From assembly GCF_001807265.1 (NCBI RefSeq), contig NZ_KV788396.1, forward strand, positions 1 to 64,000: a DNA stretch of 64,000 nt, written 5' to 3'. Below the pieces are notes generated by a model. The model ran no database searches and had not been told where the DNA came from. It saw only the letters and a program-made list of their open reading frames with translations. Origin of the DNA: Corynebacterium sp. HMSC05H05 (GTDB lineage Bacteria; Actinomycetota; Actinomycetes; Mycobacteriales; Mycobacteriaceae). The first letter of the stretch is position 1, and every line of letters starts with the position of its first letter. Both the position numbers and the translations under genes were made by a program. Positions 15,152 through 24,816 of the stretch are shown here, piece by piece.

Positions 15152-16705
15152 TTACTTGTCCTCTTCCTCGAATCGCTTGCCGGCGACCTTCTGGCCCTCC
15201 GGAATGCCCTGCTCGCGGGCCTCGGCCAGCAGACGCTCGGCCTCCTCGGAGCCCCACCACTGGCGGAAGGACTTCTTCGGCGGCACGGCCACGTCGCGGT
15301 ACTCGGTCCAGCCGGAGATCGGCGGCGGCATGAGGTCGATCTTGCCGTTGAAGCCGCCGAGCACGCGGCCCAGGGCCACCATGCGCACCAGCTTGTCCCA
15401 CACGCCGCTGCGGCCCCAGACCTGGGCCAAGGAAGCGAACGCTGCGCGTTCAACGTGGTTCGGCTCGTTCTTTGCCTTCTGGTAGCGCAGCTCCAGCAGA
15501 ATGTCCGTGATCGGGATCTTCACCGGGCAGACCTCGTTGCAGCGGCCGCACAGGGACGACGCGTACGGCAGGGAGCCGTTCGGGTCGTCCGCGGAGTCGA
15601 TGCCGGTCAGCTGCGGGGTGATGATCGCGCCGATCGGGCCCGGGTAGGTGGAGCCGTAGGAGTGGCCGCCGGCACGCTCGTAGACCGGGCAGACGTTCAG
15701 GCAGGCGGAGCAGCGGATGCACTTCAGCGCCTCGCGGCCGATCTCGCTGGACAGGGCGGCGGTGCGTCCGTTGTCCAGGAGGATGATGTGGAAGTTCTGA
15801 GGGCCGTCGCCCTCGGTCACGCCGGACCACAGGGAGGTGTACGGGTTCATGCGCTCACCGGTGGAGGAGCGCGGCAGCAGCTGCAGGAACACGCCGAGGT
15901 CCTCGAAGTTCGGCAGCAGCTTTTCAATGCCCATGACGGTGATCAGGGTCTCCGGCAGGGTCAGGCACATACGGCCGTTGCCCTCGGACTCCACGATGGA
16001 GACGGTGCCGGTGTCGGCGCAACCGAAGTTCGCGCCGGAGATGGCCACTTTGGCCTCCATGAATTGCTGGCGCAGGAACTTGCGGGCGGCCTCAGCCAGC
16101 TCCGCCGGGTCCTGGGTCAGGGTCTCGTCCGTGTTCGGCATCTTCGCGGCGAAGATGTCGCGGATCTCCGCGCGGTTGCGGTGGATCGCGGGGACGAGGA
16201 TGTGGGAGGGGAAGTCCTCGCCGAGCTGCACGATGAGCTCAGCCAGGTCGGTCTCCTGCGCGAAGATGCCGGCCTTATCCAGCTCCTCGTTCAGGGCGAT
16301 TTCCTGGGTGGCCATGGACTTGATCTTGACTACCTTGTCCTCGCCGGTGGCCTTGACCAGATCCTGGATGATCTCGTTGGCTTCCTTGGAGTCGCGCGCC
16401 CAGTGGACGTGGCCGCCGCGCTTGGTCACGTTCTCCTCGAACTGCTCCAGCAGCTCGGGCATGCGTGCGGCGACGTCGCGCTTAATGGTGGAGCCCGCCT
16501 CGCGCAGATCCTGCCAGTCGTCCACCTCGTCCACGACGTTCTGGCGCTTCACGCGGATGGTGGTGGTGGCGTACTGGTAGTTGCGGCGCTTGGTTACGTC
16601 GTTGAGCTCGTGGTGCGCAGCCTTCTGGAACTTCTCCTTGCCGCGCAGGTGGGAAGGGCCGCTCGCGTACGGCGGCATGGTGGGTTGACCGAGTGCGACC
16701 TTCAC
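15152..16705 (-). CDS. lutB: L-lactate utilisation iron-sulfur protein LutB
   Basis: A 517-aa protein: an N-terminal LUD domain, then two ferredoxin-like 4Fe-4S clusters, CIRCSACLNVCPVYE (about 328-342) and CGRCNEVCPVKIP (about 382-394), and a LutB-type C-terminal region. It carries electrons in lactate oxidation. I start at GTG (16705), which overlaps the lutA stop TGA (16704-16702) and has AAGGAG about 8 nt upstream; the ATG at 16678 is an alternative. The order lutA-lutB-lutC with tight overlaps indicates one operon. Confidence 0.93.
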   Translation of the reverse strand: MKVALGQPTMPPYASGPSHLRGKEKFQKAAHHELNDVTKRRNYQYATTTIRVKRQNVVDEVDDWQDLREAGSTIKRDVAARMPELLEQFEENVTKRGGHVHWARDSKEANEIIQDLVKATGEDKVVKIKSMATQEIALNEELDKAGIFAQETDLAELIVQLGEDFPSHILVPAIHRNRAEIRDIFAAKMPNTDETLTQDPAELAEAARKFLRQQFMEAKVAISGANFGCADTGTVSIVESEGNGRMCLTLPETLITVMGIEKLLPNFEDLGVFLQLLPRSSTGERMNPYTSLWSGVTEGDGPQNFHIILLDNGRTAALSSEIGREALKCIRCSACLNVCPVYERAGGHSYGSTYPGPIGAIITPQLTGIDSADDPNGSLPYASSLCGRCNEVCPVKIPITDILLELRYQKAKNEPNHVERAAFASLAQVWGRSGVWDKLVRMVALGRVLGGFNGKIDLMPPPISGWTEYRDVAVPPKKSFRQWWGSEEAERLLAEAREQGIPEGQKVAGKRFEEEDK

Positions 16706-17487
16706 AGCATCTTCTCCTTCTTGTACGCCGCGGACGTCGGGGTCAGCGGGTGCTCCTTGGTGGAGGCGAGGATCTCCGCCATGTGCACAGCGCGGATGCC
16801 CTGGTGCTGGCGGGACATTGCGCCCGCGATGTTCATCAGGCAAGAGGAGTCACCGGCGGTGACGTACTCGGCCTGGGTGTCCTTGATGTGGCGGACCTTG
16901 TCGGAGACCATGGCGGAGGAGACCTCCGACATCTTCACAGAGAAGGTGCCGCCGAAGCCGCAGCACTCCTCGGAGTTCGGCAGGTCCACCAGCTCCAGGC
17001 CCTCGACGTGGCGCAGCAGCTTGGTCGGGCGGTCGCCGACCTTGAGGAAGCGCAGGGAGTGGCAGGAGGAGTGGTAGGTCACGCGGTGCGGGAAGAACGC
17101 GCCCACGTCGTAGGTGCCTGCGACATCCACGATGAACTCGGAGAGGTCGTAGGTTTTCTTCGACGCGGTCTTCGCGCCGTCGACAAGCGCCTTGGAACCG
17201 AAACGCTCCGCGAGTTCGACGTGCTGCTCGCGCACAGCGCCTGCGCAGGAGCCGGACGGGGCGACCACGTAGTCGATCGACGGATCCGAGAAGGCGTCGA
17301 CGTAGGTTTCGATGATCGGAAGCGCCTGCTCCTTGTAGCCGGTGTTCACGTGCATCTGGCCACAGCAGGTTTGTTGTTCGGGGAAGACAACGTCGTAGCC
17401 CAAGCGGGAAAGCACAATGGCCGAAGCCTTGTGCGCGTCGGGGAAGAGGGCGTCGCCGATACAAGTAGAAAACAGCGCTACTCGCAT
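16702..17487 (-). CDS. lutA: L-lactate utilisation protein LutA (cysteine-rich CCG protein)
   Basis: A 261-aa protein with two CCG cysteine-rich motifs: PEQQTCCGQMHVNTG (about 37-51) and NSEECCGFGGTFSVK (about 188-202), plus conserved SGSCAGAV and VTYHSSCHSLR. These modules bind an iron-sulfur cluster or heterodisulfide-type centre as in GlpC/HdrB. It is the first gene of lutABC. AGGAG lies 8 nt before the ATG. A terminator-like hairpin separates it from lldP upstream, so expression relative to lldP may be reduced or separately controlled. Confidence 0.92.
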   Translation of the reverse strand: MRVALFSTCIGDALFPDAHKASAIVLSRLGYDVVFPEQQTCCGQMHVNTGYKEQALPIIETYVDAFSDPSIDYVVAPSGSCAGAVREQHVELAERFGSKALVDGAKTASKKTYDLSEFIVDVAGTYDVGAFFPHRVTYHSSCHSLRFLKVGDRPTKLLRHVEGLELVDLPNSEECCGFGGTFSVKMSEVSSAMVSDKVRHIKDTQAEYVTAGDSSCLMNIAGAMSRQHQGIRAVHMAEILASTKEHPLTPTSAAYKKEKML

Positions 17488-17521
17488 GTTCGGACTCCTA
17501 AAAAGCGATGTGAGATCACAG

Positions 17522-17565
17522 GGAAATAATGAAAGCCCCCGCAGGCTGTGATGACCTCGAGGGCT
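17522..17565 (-). terminator. Hairpin between lldP and lutA
   Basis: On the minus strand AGCCCTCGAGG pairs imperfectly with CCTGCGGGGGCT and is followed by TTTCATTATTT. It begins about 18 nt after the lldP stop. It probably ends most lldP transcripts or attenuates read-through into lutABC. Confidence 0.7.
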
Positions 17566-17583
17566 CCGATATTCGGTTGTCAG

Positions 17584-19254
17584 TTACGGAACGACCGGCG
17601 CAAGTACGCTCAGAACGTTCGACTGAAGGAAGACTATCACGCACACAGCAACCAAGAAGCCGAAGCTCCAGCCGACCACCTTCTTGAAGATCTCGGACTC
17701 TTTGCCCTCCATGTTCACCGCGGTGGCGGCGATGGCGAGGGACTGCGGGGAGATCATCTTGCCCACCACGCCGCCGGTGGTGTTCGCGGCCAGCAGCAGG
17801 TCCGGGTTGAGGCCCAGGTTATTCGCTGCGGTGACCTGCAGGTTGGCAAACAGGGCGTTGGCGGAGGTGTCGGAACCGGTCACGGCAACGCCAACCCAGC
17901 CGAGCACCGGCGAGAAGAAGGCGAACGCCGGGCCGAGGTTGGCGAAGAACTCGCCGATGGTGACGGTTTGGCCGGAGTAGTTCATCACGTAGGCCAGCGC
18001 CAGCACGAGCACGATGGTCAGCGCGGACCAGCGCATCTTCCATACGGTGTCGGTGAACTCCTTGCCCACCTGGCCCCAGGTCAGGCTGTAGCGGCCGTTC
18101 TCGTTGAACACCATGTAGGCGACAGACACGATCAGGGCGGAGATGACCAGCAGCGTGCCCGGGTTGTTGATCCAGGCGAAGCTGTAGTCGCTGTTGACGG
18201 CCTCGCCGGCGGCGTCGAGAAGCTTGCCGTCCAATCCCGGCCACGGGAAGGAGATCTGGAACTTGTTCAGCCACTCCGGGATGGTGCTGCCCAGGTTGGC
18301 CAGGCCGAAGATGACCACCACGACGGCGTAGGGCATAAGTGCCATCCACACGCGGTGGCCCGGCAGTTCCGCGTCCTCCGTGTGCTCGGGCAGCTCGAGG
18401 CGCTCGCGCATCTCGTTGATGCCCTTCGGCTGCCAGAAACGCAGCAGCAGGAACGCCGCACCCAGGGCGACGATGCAGGCGACGACGTCGGTGAGCTGGT
18501 AGGCGAAGTAGTGGGAGGTCCACCACTTGGCCACGGCGAAGGTCAGGCCGATGGTGAATGCGGCCGGTGCGGTCTCGCGCACGCCGCGCTTGCCGTCGAT
18601 GATCAGGGCGATGATGAAGGGGACGAAGAAGGCCAGGATCGGGGTCTGGTTACCGATGATTGCCGCGATGTTCTCGGTCTGCTCGACCGTGCGGCCGCCG
18701 ACCTCGCCTGCGGTGGTGATCGGGATGCCCACGGCGCCGAAGGCGACAGGGGCGGTGTTGGCCAGCAGCACCACGGTGGCGGCCTTCAGCGGCGGGATGC
18801 CCAGAGCCAGGATCATGGTGGCGGTGATCGCCACCGGCGCGCCGAAGCCGGCGAGCGCCTCGAGCAGGCCGCCGAAGCAGAACGCGATGAGCATCGCCTG
18901 GATGCGTACGTCGCCGTTGCCCATCTTGTCGAAGACCAAGCGCAGGTCTTCGAAGCGGCCGGAGGCGACGGTGATCTGGTAGAACCAGATCGCTGTCAGG
19001 ATCACAAAGACGATGGGGAACAGGCCGAACAGGCCGCCGCGGAAGGCGGCCGAGATGGCCATCGCGGTGGGCATGTGGAAGCCGAGGATGGCTACCAGCA
19101 GTGCGACAACGAGTGCGACGGCGCCGGAAGTGTGCGCTCGGGCCTTCAGACCCAGCAGCATGATGAAGAAGGTGAGCAACGGCAGGGTAGAAACCAGTGC
19201 CGAAAGGCCCACGCTGCCACCGATTGCGTCGGTGAACACTTGGAATTGATCCAT
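17584..19254 (-). CDS. lldP: L-lactate permease (LctP family)
   Basis: A 556-aa membrane protein with about 13 hydrophobic segments. LctP-family signatures include FGGLLEALAGFGAPVAITATMIL, GWVGVAVTGSDTSANALFANLQ and AANTTGGVVGKMISPQS. It imports lactate by proton symport and feeds LutABC. I start at ATG 19254 (MDQFQVFTDAIGG); the longer reading frame has no better ribosome site. The gene is divergent from argS. A GntR/GlxR-type site lies about 90 nt upstream (19342-19360). Confidence 0.93.
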   Translation of the reverse strand: MDQFQVFTDAIGGSVGLSALVSTLPLLTFFIMLLGLKARAHTSGAVALVVALLVAILGFHMPTAMAISAAFRGGLFGLFPIVFVILTAIWFYQITVASGRFEDLRLVFDKMGNGDVRIQAMLIAFCFGGLLEALAGFGAPVAITATMILALGIPPLKAATVVLLANTAPVAFGAVGIPITTAGEVGGRTVEQTENIAAIIGNQTPILAFFVPFIIALIIDGKRGVRETAPAAFTIGLTFAVAKWWTSHYFAYQLTDVVACIVALGAAFLLLRFWQPKGINEMRERLELPEHTEDAELPGHRVWMALMPYAVVVVIFGLANLGSTIPEWLNKFQISFPWPGLDGKLLDAAGEAVNSDYSFAWINNPGTLLVISALIVSVAYMVFNENGRYSLTWGQVGKEFTDTVWKMRWSALTIVLVLALAYVMNYSGQTVTIGEFFANLGPAFAFFSPVLGWVGVAVTGSDTSANALFANLQVTAANNLGLNPDLLLAANTTGGVVGKMISPQSLAIAATAVNMEGKESEIFKKVVGWSFGFLVAVCVIVFLQSNVLSVLAPVVP

Positions 19255-19341
19255 GGGAGGCTCTTTCGAGTAGGTACGGGCAATGACTGGAAAACAATAT
19301 GCCACTCACGCCAGTTCGTGACGAATGGAGGGGTATCGCTT

Positions 19342-19360
19342 TGGTGTGACCTATTGCACC
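19342..19360. promoter_or_regulatory. Candidate GntR-type and GlxR-type sites between lldP and argS
   Basis: TGGTGTGACCT (19342-19352) fits the FadR-type GntR pattern TGGT-N3-ACC, and misses the TNGTNNNACNA lactate-regulator motif only at the last base. It overlaps TGTGACCTATTGCACC (19345-19360), which misses the GlxR pattern TGTGANNTANNTCACA at two positions. Both regulator types are plausible for a lactate permease. Consensus sequences are from memory. Confidence 0.45.
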
Positions 19361-19403
19361 GTGGTGCCTGTGGGCGCGCTGCATGCGGCGTCGGCGGGTG
19401 CTT

Positions 19404-19409
19404 TAGACT
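19404..19409 (+). promoter_or_regulatory. -10 hexamer TAGACT of argS-lysA (leaderless)
   Basis: TAGACT ends 8 nt before the argS ATG and no ribosome site lies between. The -35 region is weak. Confidence 0.55.
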
Positions 19410-19417
19410 TGTGCCCC

Positions 19418-21070
19418 ATGACGCCAGCTGAACTCGCAACCACCGTGAAAGAGGCCGCGACCCGCGTGCTCGCCGCCCACGAACTCGACGCCTCCGTCGT
19501 CCCTGAGACCGTGACCGTGGAGCGCCCCCGCAACCCCGAGCACGGCGACTACGCCACAAACATCGCGCTCCAGGTGGCCAAGAAAGCTGGCACCAACCCG
19601 CGCGAGCTCGCCACTTGGCTTGTCGACGACCTGTCGGCCAACCCCGCAATCGACTCCGCCGAGATCGCCGGTCCGGGCTTTATCAACCTGCGTCTCGCCG
19701 CCGGTGCTCAGGGCCAGCTCGTTGCAAAAGTGCTGGATGAGGCGGAGAAGTTCGGCCACTGCGACCTCTACGCGGACGAGAAGATCAACCTCGAGTTCGT
19801 CTCCGCCAACCCCACCGGCCCGATCCACCTCGGCGGCACCCGCTGGGCCGCGGTGGGCGACTCGCTCGGACGCGTGCTCCAAGCCGCCGGCGCGGAAGTA
19901 ACCCGCGAGTACTACTTCAACGACCACGGCGGGCAGATCGACCGCTTCTCCCGTTCGCTCGTTGCCGCGGCGAAGGGCGAGCCCACCCCGGAAGACGGTT
20001 ACGGCGGCGATTACATCCGCGAGATTGCCCAGGGGGTCGTCGATAAGCACCCTGATGCTCTCGACGGCACCGATGCCGAGGTGCAGGAGACCTTCCGTGC
20101 GGCCGGCGTGGAGATGATGTTCGCGCAGATCAAGCAGTCCCTGCACGAGTTCGGCGTGGACTTCGACGTGTACTTCCACGAGAACTCCCTGTTCGAGTCG
20201 GGCGCCGTGGACAAGGCCGTGCAGACGCTGAAGGACAACGGCAACCTGTACGAAAACGATGGCGCGTGGTGGCTCCGCTCGTCCGACTTCGGCGACGACA
20301 AGGACCGCGTCGTGCTCAAGTCCGACGGCGACGCCGCCTACATCGCCGGCGACATCGCGTACGTGGCCGACAAGTTCGACCGCGGCCACACCTTGGCTAT
20401 CTACATGCTGGGTGCGGACCACCACGGCTACATCGCCCGCCTCAAGGCGGCGGCCCAGGCGCTGGGCTACAACGCGGACGCCGTCGAGGTGCTCATCGGC
20501 CAGATGGTCAACCTGGTGCGCGACGGCCAGGCCGTGAAGATGTCCAAGCGCGCAGGCACCGTGATCACGCTCGAAGACCTCGTGGACGCGATCGGCGTCG
20601 ACGGCGCGCGCTACTCGCTGGTGCGCTCCTCGGTGGATTCCACCCTGGACATCGACCTGGACCTGTGGACGAAGCAGTCCTCCGACAACCCCGTCTACTA
20701 CGTGCAGTACGCCCACGCTCGCCTGTGCTCCATCGGGCGCAAGGCGGAGGAAGCTGGCGTGTCCTTCGCCGACCCGGACCTGGCGTTGCTCACCCACGAC
20801 AAGGAAGGTGACCTCATCCGCACCCTCGGCGAGTACCCGGCCGTGGTGCGCGCCGCGGCCGAGCTGCGCGAGCCGCACCGCATCGCCCGTTACACCGAGG
20901 AGCTAGCCAGCGCGTTCCACAAGTTCTACGACTCGTGCCAGATCCTGCCCAAGGCCGGCGAGGACGCCGAGCCGATCCACACCGCGCGCCTGGCCCTGGC
21001 GATGGCCTCGCGCCAGGTCATCGCGAACGCCCTCGGCCTGATCGGCGTGAGCGCACCGGAGCGGATGTAA
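19418..21070 (+). CDS. argS: Arginyl-tRNA synthetase
   Basis: A 550-aa class I synthetase, the usual corynebacterial length. The Add1 domain at the N-terminus is followed by the HIGH-type motif [15 protein letters not shown] (about 128-142), the arginine-binding [11 protein letters not shown], the KMSKS-type loop VKMSKRAGT (about 370-378) and the C-terminal anticodon-binding all-helical domain (DALRSS region onward). It charges tRNA-Arg; a tRNA-Arg gene lies 5 kb upstream. I chose ATG 19418 from the family start and the TAGACT hexamer. lysA starts at the base after the stop, so they form the argS-lysA operon known in corynebacteria. Confidence 0.96.
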   Translation: MTPAELATTVKEAATRVLAAHELDASVVPETVTVERPRNPEHGDYATNIALQVAKKAGTNPRELATWLVDDLSANPAIDSAEIAGPGFINLRLAAGAQGQLVAKVLDEAEKFGHCDLYADEKINLEFVSANPTGPIHLGGTRWAAVGDSLGRVLQAAGAEVTREYYFNDHGGQIDRFSRSLVAAAKGEPTPEDGYGGDYIREIAQGVVDKHPDALDGTDAEVQETFRAAGVEMMFAQIKQSLHEFGVDFDVYFHENSLFESGAVDKAVQTLKDNGNLYENDGAWWLRSSDFGDDKDRVVLKSDGDAAYIAGDIAYVADKFDRGHTLAIYMLGADHHGYIARLKAAAQALGYNADAVEVLIGQMVNLVRDGQAVKMSKRAGTVITLEDLVDAIGVDGARYSLVRSSVDSTLDIDLDLWTKQSSDNPVYYVQYAHARLCSIGRKAEEAGVSFADPDLALLTHDKEGDLIRTLGEYPAVVRAAAELREPHRIARYTEELASAFHKFYDSCQILPKAGEDAEPIHTARLALAMASRQVIANALGLIGVSAPERM

Positions 21071-22435
21071 ATGACCGTTTTTGTCTCCACGCCTTACGAG
21101 AAAGACAGCGGCGACTTCAACGACCTGCCCGACCACGTCTGGCCACGCTGCGCCAAGCGCGAGGAGGACGGCGTGGTCACCATTGCCGGTGTGCCGCTGC
21201 CGGAGATCGCCGCGGAGTACGGCACCCCGGTCGTGGTCATCGACGAGGACGACTTCCGCTCCCGCTGCCGCGACATGGCTGCTGCGTTTCTGGCGCCCGG
21301 CAACGTGCACTACGCCTCGAAGGCGTTTCTGACCCGCCGCGTTGCCCGCTGGGTGGACGAGGAGGGCCTCGCCCTCGACGTGGCCAGCGAAAACGAGCTG
21401 CGCATCGCCCTGGCCGCGGACTTTCCTCCGGAGCGCATTACCGTGCACGGCAACAACAAGTCGGACGAGTTTCTGCGCCTGTGCGTGGAGTCCAAGGTCG
21501 GCCACGTGGTCATTGACTCGCATCAGGAGTTGGCGCAGCTCGAGGCCGTCGCTAAGCAAGCTGGCGTGAAGCAGGATGTCTTCATCCGCGTAAAGCCCGG
21601 CGTGGACGCGCACACGCACGAATTCATCGCCACCAGCCACGAGGACCAGAAGTTCGGCATCTCGCTCGCTACTGGCGACGCGCTTACGGCCGCCACCGCA
21701 GCCATCGCGTCCGACTGGCTGGAGCTGACCGGGCTGCACTGCCACGTCGGCTCGCAGGTCTTCGACGCCGAGGGCTTCAAGCTCGCCGCCGAACGTGTGC
21801 TGGGCCTGTACGCCGAGATCTGGAAGACACAAGGCGTGGCGCTGGGCTACCTCGACCTCGGCGGCGGCTACGGCATCGCCTACATGCCGGGGGAGTCGCC
21901 TTTGGACGTCAACGCTGTGGCCCGGGACCTGCTCGCCGCGGTGCAGGAAGTTGCCGACGAGCTGGGCATCGCCGCGCCCACCGTGGTGGTCGAGCCCGGC
22001 CGCGCGATCGCCGGCCCGTCCGCGGTCACCGTGTACACCGCCGGCGTGATCAAGGACGTGGACACCTCGTACACCACCTCGCGCCGCTACATCGCCGTCG
22101 ACGGCGGCATGAGCGACAACATTCGTCCCTCGCTGTACGGCGCGCTTTACGACGCCCGCGTGGTCAACCGCTTCACCGATGGCGCCCCCACCGACACGCG
22201 CCTGGTGGGATCCCACTGCGAGTCCGGCGACATTCTGGTGGAGGAGGCCTCCTGGCCCGACGACATCGCCCCAGGCGACCTCATCGCCCTCGCCGCCACC
22301 GGCGCCTACTGCTACTCGATGGCCTCGAACTACAACGCGTTCGGCCGCCCGGCGGTGGTTTCAGTGCGCGGCGGTGAAGTCACGCCGATGGTACGTAGGG
22401 AGACGGTCGAGGATCTCATCGCCCGCGAATATTAA
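21071..22435 (+). CDS. lysA: Diaminopimelate decarboxylase
   Basis: A 454-aa fold-type III PLP enzyme that makes lysine from meso-diaminopimelate. It shows YASKAFL (PLP lysine, about 79-85), HCHVGSQV (about 222-229), [10 protein letters not shown] (about 259-268), VEPGRAIAG and the catalytic CESGDIL (about 380-386). Diaminopimelate is also needed for the wall, so this enzyme sits at the branch between peptidoglycan and lysine. The ATG follows the argS stop with no gap and without a clear ribosome site, so translation is probably coupled. Confidence 0.96.
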   Translation: MTVFVSTPYEKDSGDFNDLPDHVWPRCAKREEDGVVTIAGVPLPEIAAEYGTPVVVIDEDDFRSRCRDMAAAFLAPGNVHYASKAFLTRRVARWVDEEGLALDVASENELRIALAADFPPERITVHGNNKSDEFLRLCVESKVGHVVIDSHQELAQLEAVAKQAGVKQDVFIRVKPGVDAHTHEFIATSHEDQKFGISLATGDALTAATAAIASDWLELTGLHCHVGSQVFDAEGFKLAAERVLGLYAEIWKTQGVALGYLDLGGGYGIAYMPGESPLDVNAVARDLLAAVQEVADELGIAAPTVVVEPGRAIAGPSAVTVYTAGVIKDVDTSYTTSRRYIAVDGGMSDNIRPSLYGALYDARVVNRFTDGAPTDTRLVGSHCESGDILVEEASWPDDIAPGDLIALAATGAYCYSMASNYNAFGRPAVVSVRGGEVTPMVRRETVEDLIAREY

Positions 22436-22464
22436 TTGACCGTCGGTGCCATTTGCGCGATAGT
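22436..22464 (+). promoter_or_regulatory. hom-thrB promoter
   Basis: -35 TTGACC (22436-22441), 17-bp spacer, -10 GATAGT (22459-22464); a TAGTAG at 22461 is an alternative -10 with 19-bp spacing. It starts right after the lysA stop. The leader contains the small hairpin AGCGGT-TC-ACCGCT (22471-22484). Confidence 0.55.
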
Positions 22465-22521
22465 AGACAAAGCGGTTCACCGCTGATCCCCGCCACGTAC
22501 GACGAAGGAGCTACACGCATC

Positions 22522-23874
22522 ATGACTTCCGCCACCGCCGAGGGATACAACGGCAACTACCCGGGCAAGGGCATCGGCACCCCCGTGGGTATCGCTGTGC
22601 TGGGCAAGGGCACCGTCGGCACCGAGGTGCTGCGCCTGCTGTCCGAGTTCTCCTCCAACCTGGAGAACCGTATCGGTGGCCCGATTGAGGTGAGGGGCGT
22701 TGCGGTATCGGACGTCGAGAAGCATAAGGACGCCCCTGAGGTCCAGGGCTTGTACTTGACCGACGACGCACGCGAACTGGTCACCCGCGACGACGTGGAC
22801 ATTGTGGTCGAGCTCATCGGCGGCATCGACTACCCGCGCGAGCTCGTGCTTGAGGCGCTCAAGGCCGGTAAATCGGTTGTCACCGCGAACAAGGCTCTCG
22901 TGGCCGCCCACAGCGCCGAGCTCGCTGACGCCGCCAACGCCGCCGGCGTGGACCTCTACTACGAGGCCGCCGTCGCCGCCGCCATCCCGGTGGTGGGCAT
23001 GCTGCGCCGCTCCCTTGCAGGCGACCAGGTGCAGAGCATCTCCGGCATCGTCAACGGCACCACCAACTTCATCCTCGACGCCATGGCATCCACGGGCGCG
23101 AGCTACGAGGAAGCGCTCGCTGAGGCCACCCGCCTGGGCTATGCGGAGGCCGACCCGACCGCGGACGTGGAGGGCCACGACGCCGCTTCCAAGGCCGCCA
23201 TCCTCGCCTCCATGGGTTTCCACACCCGCGTGACCTTCGACGACGTGTACTGCGAAGGCATCACCAAAATCACCGCTGACGACATCGAGGCCGCGAAGAA
23301 GTCCGGCCACACCATCAAGCTGCTGGCCATTTGCGAGCGGCTTGTCGACGATGCCGGCAACACCACCGGCGTCAACGCCCGAGTCCACCCGACCCTGGTG
23401 CCCAACGAGCACCCGCTCGCGTCCGTGGACAAGTCCTACAACGCCATCTTCGTCGAGGCAGAAGCAGCAGGTCGACTCATGTTCTACGGCAACGGCGCCG
23501 GCGGCGCCCCCACCGCATCCGCAGTGCTCGGCGACCTCGTCGGCGCCGCCCGCAACAAGGTCCACGGCGGCCGTGCCCCGGCCGAGAACCCCTACGCGGA
23601 CTACCCGGTCGTCGCGTTCGAGCAGGTGACCACGCGTTACACCATCAACATGACGGTCAACGACCGCGTCGGCGTGCTCGCCGACCTCACCGCCCGCTTC
23701 GCCAAGGCAGGCATTTCCCTGTCCGCGGTGCGCCAGGAGGAGTCCGGCGACGAGGCCCACCTGATCGTTGTCACCCACGCCGCGCTGGAGGAGGACCTCA
23801 AGGCGATCGTGGAGCAGCTTTCCGGCCACGACGACGTCCTCGCCGTCAACTCCGTTATCCGCCTCGATTCCTAA
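22522..23874 (+). CDS. hom: Homoserine dehydrogenase
   Basis: A 450-aa protein. The N-terminal Rossmann fold shows VLGKGTVGTEVL. The catalytic part holds ELIGG, VTANKALVA, YEAAVAAAIPVVG and GIVNGTTNFIL. The last 80 residues form an ACT domain (MTVNDRVGVLADLTARFAKAG) that in corynebacteria gives threonine feedback inhibition. It reduces aspartate semialdehyde to homoserine. GAAGGAG lies 12 nt before the ATG at 22522. With thrB 12 nt downstream it forms the hom-thrB operon. Confidence 0.96.
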   Translation: MTSATAEGYNGNYPGKGIGTPVGIAVLGKGTVGTEVLRLLSEFSSNLENRIGGPIEVRGVAVSDVEKHKDAPEVQGLYLTDDARELVTRDDVDIVVELIGGIDYPRELVLEALKAGKSVVTANKALVAAHSAELADAANAAGVDLYYEAAVAAAIPVVGMLRRSLAGDQVQSISGIVNGTTNFILDAMASTGASYEEALAEATRLGYAEADPTADVEGHDAASKAAILASMGFHTRVTFDDVYCEGITKITADDIEAAKKSGHTIKLLAICERLVDDAGNTTGVNARVHPTLVPNEHPLASVDKSYNAIFVEAEAAGRLMFYGNGAGGAPTASAVLGDLVGAARNKVHGGRAPAENPYADYPVVAFEQVTTRYTINMTVNDRVGVLADLTARFAKAGISLSAVRQEESGDEAHLIVVTHAALEEDLKAIVEQLSGHDDVLAVNSVIRLDS

Positions 23875-23886
23875 GGTTTCCGTTTT

Positions 23887-24816
23887 ATGGCTATCGATCT
23901 GCAGCCCGGCCTGAAAGTCAAGGTCACCGTCCCCGGCTCGTCGGCGAACCTGGGCCCCGGCTTCGACACCCTCGGCATCGCGCTGAGCATCTACGACACC
24001 GTTGAGGTGGAGGTCACCGAATCCGGCCTCGAGGTGGAAATCTTCGGCGAGGGTGCAGACGACCTGCCCCGCGACAGCTCCAACCTCGTCGTCCGGGCCA
24101 TCCAGTCCGGCCTGACTGCCGCCGACGTCTCCGCACCCGGCCTGCGCGTGGTGTGCCACAACAACATCCCGCAGTCCCGCGGCCTCGGCTCCTCCGCCTC
24201 GGCCGCCGTCGCGGGGGTGGTCGCCGCCAACGCGCTGGCAGGCTTCCCGCTGGACGAGGATGCGGTCGTGCAGCTGTCCTCCGAGTTCGAGGGCCACCCC
24301 GACAACGCCGGCGCGTCCGCCCTCGGCGGGGCAGTAGTGTCCTGGACGGACATCCCCGTCGACGGCCAGTCCAAGCCGTCTTACCGCGCCGTGCGCATCC
24401 CGGTGGACGAGTCAATCAAGGCCGTCGCCCTCGTTCCTGATTTCCACGCCTCCACCAACGCCGTGCGCAAGGTGCTGCCCAGCCACGTCACCCACACCGA
24501 CGCACGCTTCAACGTCTCGCGCACAGCAGTGATGACGGCCGCGCTGCAGCATCACCCGCAGCTGCTCTTCGAGGGCACCCGCGACCGCCTCCACCAGCCG
24601 TACCGCGCCGACGTCCTGCCGGTGACGGCTGAGTGGGTCAACCGCCTGCGCAACCGCGGCCACGCCGCCTACCTCTCCGGCGCCGGCCCGACCGCGCTGG
24701 TGCTCACCACGACCGAGGTGGAGCCTTCGCTTCTCGACGAAGCCCGTTCCGCCGGCCTCCGCGTCATCGAACTCGACGTCGCAGGCCCAGCCACCGCGGA
24801 GCTCGTGCGCGACTAA
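23887..24816 (+). CDS. thrB: Homoserine kinase
   Basis: A 309-aa GHMP kinase that phosphorylates homoserine on the way to threonine. Motif 1 is [13 protein letters not shown] (about 16-28), motif 2 the ATP loop [16 protein letters not shown] (about 95-110) and motif 3 [15 protein letters not shown] near the C-terminus. It is co-transcribed with hom. Its stop codon abuts the stop of the convergent DUF222 gene; no terminator hairpin is evident between them, so opposing transcripts overlap or end by Rho. Confidence 0.95.
   Translation: MAIDLQPGLKVKVTVPGSSANLGPGFDTLGIALSIYDTVEVEVTESGLEVEIFGEGADDLPRDSSNLVVRAIQSGLTAADVSAPGLRVVCHNNIPQSRGLGSSASAAVAGVVAANALAGFPLDEDAVVQLSSEFEGHPDNAGASALGGAVVSWTDIPVDGQSKPSYRAVRIPVDESIKAVALVPDFHASTNAVRKVLPSHVTHTDARFNVSRTAVMTAALQHHPQLLFEGTRDRLHQPYRADVLPVTAEWVNRLRNRGHAAYLSGAGPTALVLTTTEVEPSLLDEARSAGLRVIELDVAGPATAELVRD

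Noticed and set aside
14513-17077. 854-codon open frame on the plus strand
   Set aside because: It lies opposite lutC and lutB, which are clearly coding by motifs and coupled stops; no motif in the plus-strand product.
17509-17520. TGTGAGATCACA palindrome before lutA as a GlxR site
   Set aside because: The half sites are separated by 2 bp instead of 6, so it does not fit a CRP-type operator.
17548-19431. 627-codon open frame on the plus strand
   Set aside because: Shadow of lldP; the protein is a run of charged, low-complexity residues.
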